Origin: an uncultured Bacteroidales bacterium
GTDB lineage: Bacteria; Bacteroidota; Bacteroidia; Bacteroidales; Paludibacteraceae
NCBI GenBank assembly: GCA_944322025.1
Contig: CALUOH010000020.1
Span: 1 to 62,843 of the forward strand
Reading direction: 5' to 3'
Length of the DNA: 62,843 nucleotides
Below, one piece after another: positions 52,773-61,794 of this stretch. Under the pieces are notes generated by a model. The model saw only the letters and a list, made by a program, of their open reading frames with translations, did no database searches and was not told the origin of the DNA. The translations under genes and the position numbers were made by a program. How positions within the stretch are numbered: position 1 is the first letter of the stretch; each line of letters starts with the position of its first letter.

Positions 52773-54182
52773 TCACCCGATTTCCTGCTTCAACCGTTCG
52801 ACATAGGCGTCTATCCGGTGCAGCTCCGTGGGTATGTCGATGCGCTGCGGGCAGTGGGGGCTGCACTGGTTGCAGCCGATGCAGCGGCTGGCCTGCCGCA
52901 ACTTCGGGACGCTGCGGTCATAGCCGACGAGAAAGGCCCGGCGCGCCTTGCGGTAGTTCTCGTCCTGAGAGCTTTCGGGGATGTTGCCCTCGTTGAGGCA
53001 CTTGTTGTAGTGTAGCAGGATGGCGGGTATGTCGAGACCATAGGGGCAAGGCATACAGTACTTGCAGTCGTTGCAGGGGATGGTGTCGAAGCGCATCATC
53101 TCTGTAGCCGTCTCCTGCAAGAATGCGAAATCGTCTTCCGTCAACGGTTTCAAGGGCGAGTAGGTGCGTAGGTTGTCCTGTAAATGCTCCATGCGCGTCA
53201 TGCCGCTCAGCACGGTGTATACACCGGGCAGACTGCCGGCAAAGCGGAATGCCCACGAGGCTACGCTCATCTCCGGCTCGCGCTGTTTGAGGCGGGCGAC
53301 AATGGTGCCCGGCACATTGGAGAGGCGGCCGCCAAGCAACGGCTCCATGATGACAGCGGGGATGCCGCGCTTGACCAATTCGCCATAGAGATATTCTGCA
53401 TCGGTATTGCGTGGGTTAATCTGCTTGGCATACTTCCAGTCAAGATAGTTCAGCTGTATCTGCACGAAGTCCCATCGGTATTCGTCGTGGCGTGAGAGCA
53501 GATAGTCGAACACCCGTACGTCGCCATGATAGGAGAAGCCGAGGTTGCGTATGCGCCCCGCCTTGCGCTCTTCCAGCAGGAAGTCAAGAACCCCGTTTTT
53601 CATGTAGCGGTTCTCAAACTCTTCCATGCCGCCGCCCATGCCTATGCCGTGCAGCAAAAGGTAGTCCAAATAGTCCACTTGCAACTCTTTCATCGAATTG
53701 TGATACATGGCGATAGAGGCTTCGCGGCTCCAAGTGGACGGCGAGAAGTTGGAGAGCTTGGTCGCTATGTAATATTTGTCGCGCGGATGACGGCTCAGGG
53801 CAATGCCTGTGGCGTGCTCCGACTTGCCCTGACAATAGGCGGGTGACGTATCGAAATAGTTCACACCGTGGGCAATGGCGTAGTCCACCAGTTCGTTCAC
53901 CATGTCCTGGTCTATCGCCTCGTTGCCTTCACGGGCGCTGCGGCCGCCGACAGAGGGCAGACGCATCATGCCGAAGCCCAAGAGCGACACCCTGTCGCCC
54001 GTTGTCGGACTGGTGCGGTAAGTCATTTCCCCGGCGGGTACTTCCCCGGCTGATGTCGGTGACACGCCGTTCTGCTTGCCGTCAGCACACGCCGTCAGCC
54101 CAGTTGCAGCCACGACCGCCCCTATGGTTTTAAGGAAATCCCGACGGGACAGTCCCTTATTCTTTTTGTCTTGATTGCTCAT
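52773..54182 (-). CDS. Tat-exported aldo/keto reductase with ferredoxin domain, paralogue 2
   Basis: 469 residues. Consensus Tat motif SRRDFLK at 12-18, a hydrophobic run and lipobox LTAC (Cys32). AKR barrel with YFDTSPAY, IATKL and LLLHG for the tetrad, then CNDCKYCMPCPYG and CIGCNQCSPHCPQR cluster motifs. It is colinear with the protein at 2502-3893 throughout. It follows the polyferredoxin gene by 21 bases, as in module 1. Envelope localisation with electrons from the polyferredoxin is inferred. Confidence 0.9.
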   Translation of the reverse strand: MSNQDKKNKGLSRRDFLKTIGAVVAATGLTACADGKQNGVSPTSAGEVPAGEMTYRTSPTTGDRVSLLGFGMMRLPSVGGRSAREGNEAIDQDMVNELVDYAIAHGVNYFDTSPAYCQGKSEHATGIALSRHPRDKYYIATKLSNFSPSTWSREASIAMYHNSMKELQVDYLDYLLLHGIGMGGGMEEFENRYMKNGVLDFLLEERKAGRIRNLGFSYHGDVRVFDYLLSRHDEYRWDFVQIQLNYLDWKYAKQINPRNTDAEYLYGELVKRGIPAVIMEPLLGGRLSNVPGTIVARLKQREPEMSVASWAFRFAGSLPGVYTVLSGMTRMEHLQDNLRTYSPLKPLTEDDFAFLQETATEMMRFDTIPCNDCKYCMPCPYGLDIPAILLHYNKCLNEGNIPESSQDENYRKARRAFLVGYDRSVPKLRQASRCIGCNQCSPHCPQRIDIPTELHRIDAYVERLKQEIG

Positions 54183-54203
54183 ATTGTTTTTCTCGATAAA
54201 ATT

Positions 54204-55715
54204 CTACATCACGCTGTGCATTGTATGCCCCTCCACATAGATGGCACTGAACGGGCGCGCCGGGCACAGGTTCTCACACGTGCCGCACCCGATGCAACGC
54301 TCGGCATTGACAACCGGAATCCTGACGGAGTTCTTGTCCCCACTGTCGGACGGAACCATCAATATCGCTCCCGAAGGGCAGTGGCGGGCGCAGTTGCCGC
54401 ACTCCACACCATCGGTCAGCGGAATGCAGTTCTTTCTGACCCATACGGCATGACCTATACGGGTGGATGACTTCTCCGCGACAGTTATCGGCCGAATGGC
54501 TCCCGCCGGACATACGTCGGAACAGCGCGTGCATTCCGGACGGCAATAGCCGCGTTCGTAGGACATTTCGGGCAGCATCAGCCTCTGCAAGTCGGAGGAG
54601 GGACGGAGCACATCGTTCGGACAGGCCGACACGCAAAGCTGGCAGGCAGTGCAATGCTGTGCGAAATGGCGTGCGCTCCATGCTCCCGGCGGCACAATGG
54701 ACGTGGCCCGCATCGGTATCTTCTTGTCCTCTATGACAGCAAGCCCCCCGTCCACTTTCATCTCCTGCGCCTTGACCATCGACGCAGTGACGAGCACAGC
54801 CGTACCTGAAAGGAAACTGCGGCGGGCGGTGTCTATCCGCTCCGGACTTGTGGGCTCTTCCTGCTTGTCCGTCGCCAGCCTGTTATGCCTCTTCCAACGG
54901 TATTGCATGTGGATTGCATCGTGCTTGCAAGTATCCAGACAGTCCATGCACGCCACACAGCGGCTGTAATCTATGCGGTGGTTCTTGTAGTCGATACATG
55001 CGGCCTTACATTGGCGCGAGCAGAGGCTGCAATTCTTGCACTTCTCCGCCTCAAGCACCGGGCGGAACAACGAGAAGCGGGAAAAGAAGCTCAGCACCGT
55101 ACCCACAGGACAAATCGTATTGCAGTAAGTCCTCCCGTTGCGCCATGCCAGGACAATCAGTACAACAAATGTCCCGGCAGCGATAATGAACGTGGGCAGA
55201 CTCTTCAGCCACACCTCCGTCTCATAGAAGGCATAGCTCTCCGCGCGTCCGGCGAAGTAGGCCAGCAGGTTGTTCCCCCAGCGGTATATCGGGGCGAAAA
55301 GGTTAGAAGCGATACGCCCGTACGAACTGTATGGCGCAAGCAACGCCACAAAAGAACCTACGCCGGCTATCATGGCTATGACGAACAGCGCCAAGACCCC
55401 GTAACGCAGCCATTTCACCTCCGGAGAATACGAGAAGCGGTATCTCTTCTTCTTCCGTCGGCCGCTTATCCACGAAACGATGTCCTGAAATACGCCCAGC
55501 GGGCAGATGACCGAACAATAGACCCTGCCGAATAGCAGCGTAAGCACAATGAGCCCTACTACCACACCCACATTCAAGGCAAGCAATGCGGGCAGAAACT
55601 GTATCTTGGCCGTCCAGCCCAACCACGCATGTATCGTTCCCGTAAAGTCGAGGAACAGTGCCGTGACCGCAAGGAAGAAGACTACGGCAAGTGTCACTCT
55701 TATTTTTCTCAGCAT
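54204..55715 (-). CDS. membrane polyferredoxin, NapH-like and NapG-like fusion, paralogue 2
   Basis: 503 residues with the same plan as the module 1 protein: four membrane helices, CxxxCP motifs at 67-72 and 198-203, cytoplasmic cysteine clusters (226-240, 253-263), an internal twin-arginine motif ARRSFLSG at 297-304 followed by a hydrophobic segment ending KAQ, and four ferredoxin clusters. The first residue before RR is Ala rather than Ser, so the Tat-like site is weaker. The middle gene of a three-gene unit with an EFR1-like protein upstream. Confidence 0.85.
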   Translation of the reverse strand: MLRKIRVTLAVVFFLAVTALFLDFTGTIHAWLGWTAKIQFLPALLALNVGVVVGLIVLTLLFGRVYCSVICPLGVFQDIVSWISGRRKKKRYRFSYSPEVKWLRYGVLALFVIAMIAGVGSFVALLAPYSSYGRIASNLFAPIYRWGNNLLAYFAGRAESYAFYETEVWLKSLPTFIIAAGTFVVLIVLAWRNGRTYCNTICPVGTVLSFFSRFSLFRPVLEAEKCKNCSLCSRQCKAACIDYKNHRIDYSRCVACMDCLDTCKHDAIHMQYRWKRHNRLATDKQEEPTSPERIDTARRSFLSGTAVLVTASMVKAQEMKVDGGLAVIEDKKIPMRATSIVPPGAWSARHFAQHCTACQLCVSACPNDVLRPSSDLQRLMLPEMSYERGYCRPECTRCSDVCPAGAIRPITVAEKSSTRIGHAVWVRKNCIPLTDGVECGNCARHCPSGAILMVPSDSGDKNSVRIPVVNAERCIGCGTCENLCPARPFSAIYVEGHTMHSVM

Positions 55716-55732
55716 ATTATCTCCTGTTGTAG

Positions 55733-56674
55733 TTATAGTTTCTGATTATTAGCCATCTTGAGGTCCATCAACGAGACATGCTCATTGCGGTATCGGGCGT
55801 TCGGGTTCTTTTCTGTCCCGTCGGGGAAAGATCCGTCTTCCGGTTTGGCGAACTGTATGGCTTTCTGCGGGCAGTTCTGTATGCAGGCGAAGCAGAACTC
55901 GCAGTCGCCCGCCATCTTGACCCCCTCCGAAGTCAGCTCATAGTTGCCGCGCGGACACACATAAGTACATATCCCGCAGTCGATGCACGCGTCTGTCACG
56001 ACAAAGCTCTTCTCGCTCCTCATCAGGAAGCCCACTTCGGGGTCAAGACCGCTCATGGCCATAAACCCTTGGTGCTGCTGCCGCTCCTCCTCCGTCACAG
56101 GCTCATGCCAGTGCCGCTGCACGCTTATGTCCGCAGTTATCTTCTCCAAGTTCTCCGGGATATGCTTGTCCATCTTGATTTGCTCGTTCATGTCGAAGTT
56201 GGGCAGCCAGTTGTCCACCATGATGAGCGTATTGATATAGTCGAAGCCGTTGCCCGCGCCTCGTGATATACGGTCCCATATCTCGACCGCGTCACACTTC
56301 CTCGCCCCGTAAGTCAGGACGGCAAACTTGTACCCCGCTTTCAGACGGGCCTTTTTGATGAACTCCCGCACCATGTACGGCGGCATATGCCCGTAGATTG
56401 GGTACACTAAGCCGATTTCATCCGCTTCAAATTCATACTTCCCCCGTTTTACCATCTGCGGAATGCTGAGCAGCTCCGCATTCTCTCCTGCCAACTGGCG
56501 CGCCACATACAGGCAATTGCCCGTCCCGGTAAAATACAGGATAATGCGCTTATTCTTTCTCCCCTCGCACGATGTCAGCGAGAGCAGCCCCGAAGTAGCG
56601 GCAGCCCCGCCTATCACGGCCGCGCCCATACGCTTCAGGGCATCCCGCCTGCTGATTTTATTATCCGCACTCAT
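55733..56674 (-). CDS. Tat-exported flavodoxin-ferredoxin protein (EFR1-like)
   Basis: About 313 residues. Tat motif SRRDALK at 8-14, hydrophobic run, lipobox LTSC (Cys36). A flavodoxin domain follows with an intact FMN loop (YFTGTGNCLYVARQL), then two [4Fe-4S] motifs (CIDCGICTYVCPRG, CEFCFACIQNCPQ). EFR1-type proteins are usually cytosolic, so export is unusual. First gene of the module 2 unit (17 bases before the polyferredoxin). The start at MSADNK keeps the Tat signal near the N-terminus. Confidence 0.87.
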   Translation of the reverse strand: MSADNKISRRDALKRMGAAVIGGAAATSGLLSLTSCEGRKNKRIILYFTGTGNCLYVARQLAGENAELLSIPQMVKRGKYEFEADEIGLVYPIYGHMPPYMVREFIKKARLKAGYKFAVLTYGARKCDAVEIWDRISRGAGNGFDYINTLIMVDNWLPNFDMNEQIKMDKHIPENLEKITADISVQRHWHEPVTEEERQQHQGFMAMSGLDPEVGFLMRSEKSFVVTDACIDCGICTYVCPRGNYELTSEGVKMAGDCEFCFACIQNCPQKAIQFAKPEDGSFPDGTEKNPNARYRNEHVSLMDLKMANNQKL

Positions 56675-56765
56675 ATGTCTGATATTCAATTAGTATGTAA
56701 ATTCTACGCGAAGACAGTGAAAGTCGGGCGCAATGCCTTATGCCGAGACGCATCCTATAAACGGA

Positions 56766-56773
56766 CAAATATA
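56766..56773 (-). promoter_or_regulatory. possible -7 element of redox module 2
   Basis: TATATTTG on the minus strand, about 92 bases before the EFR1-like start. Confidence 0.5.
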
Positions 56774-56856
56774 CTGAAAGTCGGCCACACTGGCAACATA
56801 CCTCTCTCCCCATCCTCACTCCGGCACACGAACGCGCCTCCTGCCCCTATTCCTCT

Positions 56857-56911
56857 GTATTAAAAATAGGTTAAAAAGTCGTACTCTCGAGCCAGCTATC
56901 AGCTACCCTCG
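56857..56911 (+). repeat. dispersed intergenic repeat A, copy 6
   Basis: AGGTTAAAAAGTCGTACTCT, then CGAGCCAGCTATCAGCTACC, the short ending also seen at 60249. Confidence 0.7.
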
Positions 56912-57010
56912 CCCAATCCTCACCTGACCCGCATCCGTCCCCCCGACACGCAGGGCGGCAGTTCCCGGCAGACTTTTACGCAAGGCGACTCTCTTTCGCT
57001 GCCCGGCATC

Positions 57011-57700
57011 CTATTTCTTCATCCCGATATGCTCCAGCCACTTCAACACGCTGTTTTTGGACTCCGCCACACGGTCACGGACTATGGCATATCCATCGAG
57101 GACAGTAGCCCCCTTCTCTATATCGCGTATGGTCTTAATCGCGTCCGAAAAGCGGCTGCCGCCATGCGTGCAGAACGGTATGACGGTCTTGCCGCTGAAA
57201 TCATACTCGTCAAAAAACGTATAGAGCGGCTGTGGCATATCATACCACCAGTTGGGGAACCCGACAAACACCACATCGTACTCCTCCAAATCCTCAATGT
57301 GCGTGGCCAATGCCGGACGTGCATCCTCGTCCGACTCTTTCTTGGCGGCATCAATCAGTGCCTGATGCGACCCGGGGTAGGTGTGGACGGTCTTTATCTC
57401 GAAAAGCTCGCCGTCCGTAGCGTCGCTGATGACTGTGGCCACATATTCCGTGTTACCTTGCAGCTTGCCGTTCGACACCACACGGCTTGCGCCCGAAGAG
57501 GCATCCGTCCCGTCCGTCTCCGGAACAGAGAAATAAGCCACAAGCACTTTGCCTCCCGCACGTGAAACGGTAGCCTGCCCCTGCTGTTCCTGCACGGCCG
57601 TCCCGGCAATTCCCCTGTTCCCGTCAAAGGCGAAGGCGCAAAGGGCGGCAGAGCAAAACACCGCCCCCGCCACTACTCCAATGATAGATTCTCGTTTCAT
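57011..57700 (-). CDS. exported flavodoxin-like protein
   Basis: 229 residues with a signal peptide (MKRESIIGVVAGAVFCSAALCAFA). Flavodoxin-fold motifs VLVAYFS, VFVGFPNWWYDMPQPLYTFFD and VIPFCTHGGSRF are as in the lipoprotein at 47936-48607, and the phosphate loop is again changed (VPETDGTDASSGASRVV). It starts 28 bases after the iron alcohol dehydrogenase gene and is probably co-transcribed with it. Confidence 0.86.
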   Translation of the reverse strand: MKRESIIGVVAGAVFCSAALCAFAFDGNRGIAGTAVQEQQGQATVSRAGGKVLVAYFSVPETDGTDASSGASRVVSNGKLQGNTEYVATVISDATDGELFEIKTVHTYPGSHQALIDAAKKESDEDARPALATHIEDLEEYDVVFVGFPNWWYDMPQPLYTFFDEYDFSGKTVIPFCTHGGSRFSDAIKTIRDIEKGATVLDGYAIVRDRVAESKNSVLKWLEHIGMKK

Positions 57701-57727
57701 ACTCGCTCTATTTACTGTTTGCTATTA

Positions 57728-58882
57728 TTATAGACGTTCTTTCAACAAGTCGAATATCTCATCCCTGCTGAATTGGCGGCAGCACCCGGGCGTGATGATA
57801 CACGTCTCCGCAGCCGCACGGAGCAGCCTCTCGTCCGTAATCCCCATCTCGCTCCATCGGGTCGGCATACCTATCTCGCGGATAAAGGCTTCAAGGGCAT
57901 CAATACCCGCACGGGCAGTATCTATTGCGCTCTCCCCCTTCACTCCCCATACCGTCTCCGCCATACGGGCCTGCTTCTCCGTCCCCTCAGGCAGCAGACG
58001 GCGGTAGAGCGCGGGGTGAATCACTGCCAGCCCCTGCCCGTGATTGCAGTCCGTATATGCCCCCACTGCATGCTCTATCATATGGCATTGGAAATCCGTC
58101 TGCTTGCCCAGCTTGAGCATCCCGTTCTCGGCCATGGCCGATGCCCACATCAGCTCCCCTCTGGCGAAATCGTCTTCAGGATTGGCTATGATGGCACGCA
58201 GGTTCTTGATGACATTGCGCATGACCGCCTCGTTCATCTCATCTGAAAGGTTCGTGCTGTGCGGCCTGCCCATATAGGTCTCCATGCAGTGGCTGAGGGT
58301 GTCGAATGCCCCGCTGACCGCCTGCTTCATGGGTACGCTTTTCGTCAGGTCGCTGTCCAGCACGGCGAAAGAGTGGTATGCGCCGAACAACGCCTGCTTC
58401 AGCCTCTTCTCCTCGTGCGTTATCACAGCCCCGTTGTTCTGCTCCGCGCCCGTGCCGGAGGCCGTCACGACAGCCCCCATTGGCACGAACTCTGTCGGCA
58501 GGCGGTGATGCTCATACCACATCTCCCACACATCCTCGTCCGTCCTCGCCTGCGCCGATACTATCTTGCAGCAGTCGATGACCGAACCCCCGCCCACGGC
58601 AAGTATGAACTCTATTTTGTGTTCGCGCACGAACCGCGCCCCCTCCTGCACCTTTGCGTATGTCGGGTTGGGCATGATGCCCCCGAACTCCGTCACCTCC
58701 TTGCCGCACTCCGCGAGCCACGCCATGACACGGTCATAAAGCCCCGTCCGTTTGATTGAGCCGCCGCCGTAAGCCAGCAGCACCCTCTTGCCCGTCCTGC
58801 CCATCTCTTCCTTCACAGCCCTCTCGGCGCACCCTTTGCCGAAATGCTGCCTGACCGGATACTGGAAATTAAAGTCGTTCAT
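57728..58882 (-). CDS. iron-containing alcohol dehydrogenase (YqhD-like)
   Basis: 384 residues, cytosolic. The cofactor loop ILAVGGGSVIDCCK and metal-site region FDTLSHCMETY and IEHAVGAYTDCNHGQGLAVIHP are those of group III alcohol dehydrogenases, closest to the NADPH-dependent YqhD/butanol dehydrogenases that reduce aldehydes. The start at MNDFNFQYP was chosen because upstream codons lie within the promoter. A flavodoxin gene follows closely. Confidence 0.92.
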   Translation of the reverse strand: MNDFNFQYPVRQHFGKGCAERAVKEEMGRTGKRVLLAYGGGSIKRTGLYDRVMAWLAECGKEVTEFGGIMPNPTYAKVQEGARFVREHKIEFILAVGGGSVIDCCKIVSAQARTDEDVWEMWYEHHRLPTEFVPMGAVVTASGTGAEQNNGAVITHEEKRLKQALFGAYHSFAVLDSDLTKSVPMKQAVSGAFDTLSHCMETYMGRPHSTNLSDEMNEAVMRNVIKNLRAIIANPEDDFARGELMWASAMAENGMLKLGKQTDFQCHMIEHAVGAYTDCNHGQGLAVIHPALYRRLLPEGTEKQARMAETVWGVKGESAIDTARAGIDALEAFIREIGMPTRWSEMGITDERLLRAAAETCIITPGCCRQFSRDEIFDLLKERL

Positions 58883-58969
58883 ACCTGTCTGATTTTCTTC
58901 CTTAATTAATAACCATAAAACCACTGCCATTCTCCCGTCGCCGGATGCATCCTCCTTTCTACGACAGCG

Positions 58970-58977
58970 CAAAGTTA
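58970..58977 (-). promoter_or_regulatory. -7 element of the alcohol dehydrogenase gene
   Basis: TAACTTTG on the minus strand, about 88 bases before the start. Confidence 0.55.
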
Positions 58978-59098
58978 GGCACACTCCGTCTCCCGCGCCT
59001 TACAATAAATACGGATAAAACTATAATTATTACTGTTTTTCCCCTCCACGCCCCCGCCCGATTTCCGTAAAAAAGGTAACAAGAGCCGTATTTTTGGT

Positions 59099-59130
59099 TT
59101 TGCCCCTCCCGCCGCACGTGCCTATCTTTG
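59099..59130 (+). promoter_or_regulatory. promoter of the divergent aldo/keto reductase gene
   Basis: TTTG, exactly 20 bases, TATCTTTG; 39 bases before the ATG. Confidence 0.8.
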
Positions 59131-59169
59131 CACTCGGATTAAAATCTAATCAACTAAATATTTACAGCT

Positions 59170-60009
59170 ATGCAAACAGTAAAATTGAACAACGGCGTCG
59201 AAATGCCCCAGATGGGCTACGGTGTCTATCAGGTTTCCCCCGCCGAGTGCGAACGTTGTGTGAGCGATGCCCTCAAGGTCGGCTACCGCATGATTGACAC
59301 GGCTCAGGCATACCACAACGAAGAAGGTGTCGGCAATGCCGTCCGCAAAAGCGGCATCCCACGCAGCGACATATTCCTCGTCTCGAAAGTATGGATTTCA
59401 AACTACGGATACGAGCGCGCCAAAGCATCCATCGACGAGAGCCTGCGCAAACTGCAGACCGGATACATCGACCTCATGCTCCTCCACCAGCCCTTCTGCG
59501 ACCGCTACGGCGCATACCGCGCATTGCAGGATGCCTACCGCGAAGGCAAGCTCCGCGCCATCGGTGTCAGCAACTTCTACCCCGACCACTTCATCGACCT
59601 CGCAAGCAACATGGACGTTGTACCCGCAGTCAACCAAGTCGAGACACACGTCTTCGACCAGCAGACTGAGCCGCAGCGCATCATGGAGGAGTTCGGCACT
59701 CGCATCATGTCTTGGGCACCCTTCGCCGAAGGACGAAACAACTTCTTCTCAAACCCCACACTCGCCCAAATCGGCAGCCGATACGGCAAAAGCGTAGCAC
59801 AGGTAGCGCTACGGTGGCTCATCCAGCGCGGCGTAATCATAATCCCCAAGTCCACGCACATCGAACGCATGCAGCAGAACATCGACATCTTCGACTTCTC
59901 CCTCTCCGACGAAGACATGGCGGCCATAGCCACACTCGACACCGGCCGCAGCCTCTTCTTCGACCACCACGATGCCGAAACCGCACGCATGTTCATGGGT
60001 TGGAGGTAA
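59170..60009 (+). CDS. aldo/keto reductase (DkgA/YvgN-like)
   Basis: 279 residues, cytosolic. Tetrad seen in MIDTAQAYHNE (Asp, Tyr), LVSKVWI (Lys) and DLMLLHQP (His), plus IIPKSTHIERMQQN near the cofactor site, typical of NADPH-dependent AKR5-type enzymes that reduce methylglyoxal or keto-sugars. Divergent from the alcohol dehydrogenase gene, both likely aldehyde-detoxifying. Ends before a long terminator hairpin. Confidence 0.94.
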   Translation: MQTVKLNNGVEMPQMGYGVYQVSPAECERCVSDALKVGYRMIDTAQAYHNEEGVGNAVRKSGIPRSDIFLVSKVWISNYGYERAKASIDESLRKLQTGYIDLMLLHQPFCDRYGAYRALQDAYREGKLRAIGVSNFYPDHFIDLASNMDVVPAVNQVETHVFDQQTEPQRIMEEFGTRIMSWAPFAEGRNNFFSNPTLAQIGSRYGKSVAQVALRWLIQRGVIIIPKSTHIERMQQNIDIFDFSLSDEDMAAIATLDTGRSLFFDHHDAETARMFMGWR

Positions 60010-60055
60010 TACACATATAACATCAACGTCCGCATCCATTGCGGCTGTCTGAAGC

Positions 60056-60110
60056 AGTGATGGGTCAGTCCGGCATGTATTTGCCGGCACTGACCCATCA
60101 CTTTCATTTT
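60056..60110 (+). terminator. terminator of the aldo/keto reductase gene
   Basis: A 20-bp stem with one bulge (AGTGATGGGTCAGT-CCGGCA) and a 6-base loop, followed by TTCATTTTAA. Confidence 0.9.
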
Positions 60111-60142
60111 AACATTACTTCAAGCTTTCCCTTGGCCTCCGC

Positions 60143-60205
60143 CAAATGTAAATCAAGGTTAAAAACACGTACTCTCGCCGAAGCAGCTCCGAAGCCCCTA
60201 CGGAT
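60143..60205 (+). repeat. dispersed intergenic repeat A, copy 7
   Basis: AAGGTTAAAAACACGTACTC, then CGAAGCAGCTCCGAAGCCCC and TACGGA. Confidence 0.78.
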
Positions 60206-60248
60206 CTCCACCGGAGTCCATCTCCCGCTCCAAGCAAGCCCACAGTGT

Positions 60249-60297
60249 GAATATAACTAAAAAACACGTACTTTCCAGCCAGCTTCAAGCTACCCTC
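60249..60297 (+). repeat. dispersed intergenic repeat A, copy 8 (short type)
   Basis: AAAAAACACGTACTTTCCAG, then CCAGCTTCAAGCTACCCTCA; directly follows copy 7. Confidence 0.7.
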
Positions 60298-60461
60298 ACC
60301 CCATCCTCCCCCTGCCTCCTGCCCGACTTCCATCCCTATTTCCGCTCCCGCCACGCCATCTCGCCCACATGTTCGCCCTCGCCTCCTGCCCCCTCCGCGC
60401 CCCCTCAAAAAAATCCCGCAAAATAAATACGGAAATATTTCAATAATTGATTTTATTCCAC

Positions 60462-60469
60462 TACCTTTG
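60462..60469 (+). promoter_or_regulatory. -7 element of mdh
   Basis: TACCTTTG, 83 bases before the ATG, with TTTC at 20 bases upstream as an imperfect -33 box. Confidence 0.6.
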
Positions 60470-60551
60470 CTCCGTGACACGGCAGACACCCTCACAGCCG
60501 CCGCGCCACATGACAAAAACATAAAGCTTAACAATTTAAATACTTAAAACC

Positions 60552-61493
60552 ATGTCAAAAGTAACCGTTGTAGGTGCAGGTAACGTAGGTGCCACCTGCG
60601 CCAATGTACTGGCAGTTAACGAAGTAGCCAACGAAGTCGTACTCATCGACATCAAAGAGGGTTTTGCCGAAGGCAAAGCCATGGACATCATGCAGACAGC
60701 CCAGCTCATGGGCTTCGACACAGTCGTTACCGGCGTAACAAACGACTATTCCAAAACCGCAGGCTCCGACGTCGTAATCATCACGTCCGGACTCCCCCGT
60801 AAACCCGGTATGACCCGTGAAGAACTCATCGGCGTAAACGCCGGCATCGTAAAAAGCGTAGCCGAGAGCATACTCAAATACTCCCCCGACGCAATACTCA
60901 TTATCGTATCAAACCCCATGGACCCCATGGCATACCTTACTTACAAAACCCTCGGCCTGCCGCGCAACCGCGTTATCGGCATGGGCGGCGCGCTCGACAG
61001 CTCACGCTTCAAATACTTCCTCAGCCAGGCGCTCAACTGCAACGCCAACGAAGTTGAAGGCATCGTAATCGGCGGCCACGGCGATACCACGATGATACCT
61101 CTCGCACGCCTCGCAACATACAAAGGCATACCCGTAAGCACACTCCTGCCGAAAGAGAAACTCGACGAAGTAGTCCAGTCAACCATGGTCGGCGGCGCAA
61201 CACTCACCAAGCTCCTCGGCACATCCGCTTGGATGGCTCCCGGAGCCGCAGCATCATCCGTCGCCGAATCCATCATCAAAAATCAGGGCAAGATGATAGT
61301 CTGCGCCGCATACCTCGAAGGTGAATACGGCATGAGTGACATCACCATCGGCGTACCCGTCATCCTCGGCCGCAACGGCATAGAGCGCATCGTAGAGCTC
61401 GAACTCAACGACGACGAAAAAGCCAAACTCGCAGCAAGCGAAGCCGCAGTCCGCAAGACCAACGCCGTACTTCACGAGATGAAACTCATCTGA
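60552..61493 (+). CDS. mdh: malate dehydrogenase
   Basis: NAD-dependent malate/oxaloacetate enzyme of the LDH-like type. Rossmann motif VVGAGNVGATCANVLA at the N-terminus, substrate arginine in TSGLPRKPGMTREEL, and the catalytic His in IVIGGHGDTTM. Length (313 aa) is typical. Monocistronic, with a terminator at 61641-61675. Confidence 0.96.
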   Translation: MSKVTVVGAGNVGATCANVLAVNEVANEVVLIDIKEGFAEGKAMDIMQTAQLMGFDTVVTGVTNDYSKTAGSDVVIITSGLPRKPGMTREELIGVNAGIVKSVAESILKYSPDAILIIVSNPMDPMAYLTYKTLGLPRNRVIGMGGALDSSRFKYFLSQALNCNANEVEGIVIGGHGDTTMIPLARLATYKGIPVSTLLPKEKLDEVVQSTMVGGATLTKLLGTSAWMAPGAAASSVAESIIKNQGKMIVCAAYLEGEYGMSDITIGVPVILGRNGIERIVELELNDDEKAKLAASEAAVRKTNAVLHEMKLI

Positions 61494-61640
61494 CCTGCGG
61501 CAATGCGTAAACAGATAAGAAGATAATGCTCAATATGCCATAGACCGCAAGCCTCGCACATCGGTGGGTCACCCCACCTTCATATGTGCAGGCGGCAGGT
61601 TGACAATAAACGGAAGTGAAATTTGTTTTTTCATGGTAGT

Positions 61641-61675
61641 GGCGTGTCGGTTTGCGAAAATCGGCACGCCTTTTT
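61641..61675 (+). terminator. terminator of mdh
   Basis: A 10-bp stem (GGCGTGTCGG with TCGGCACGCC, two G-T pairs) followed by TTTTTC. Confidence 0.88.
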
Positions 61676-61719
61676 CATCCCCTCCCTTCCGCCCGCCTCT
61701 TTTCCTCCTCCCGTAAATT

Positions 61720-61793
61720 ACTCTCATAAACAAAAACAACCGTGGCGCGGGAATGACTATTCCCGCGCCACGGTTGTTTTTGTTTATGAGAGT
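61720..61793. terminator. perfect 35-bp inverted repeat, probable bidirectional terminator
   Basis: Arms of 35 bases match exactly around the 4-base loop GACT. Each arm has a GC-rich inner part (CCGTGGCGCGGGAAT) and a T-rich outer part, so it should terminate transcripts on either strand. It ends 2 bases from the methyltransferase stop. Confidence 0.9.
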
Positions 61794-61794
61794 G

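Larger units (their letters stand above)
56675..57010. other. spacer between the EFR1-like and flavodoxin genes
   Basis: Holds a minus-strand -7 element and one copy of repeat A; otherwise no gene or RNA is seen. Confidence 0.6.
60010..60551. other. spacer between the aldo/keto reductase gene and mdh
   Basis: Contains a terminator, two adjacent repeat A copies and the mdh -7 element, with about 150 C-rich bases (60300-60420) that show nothing further. Confidence 0.65.
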
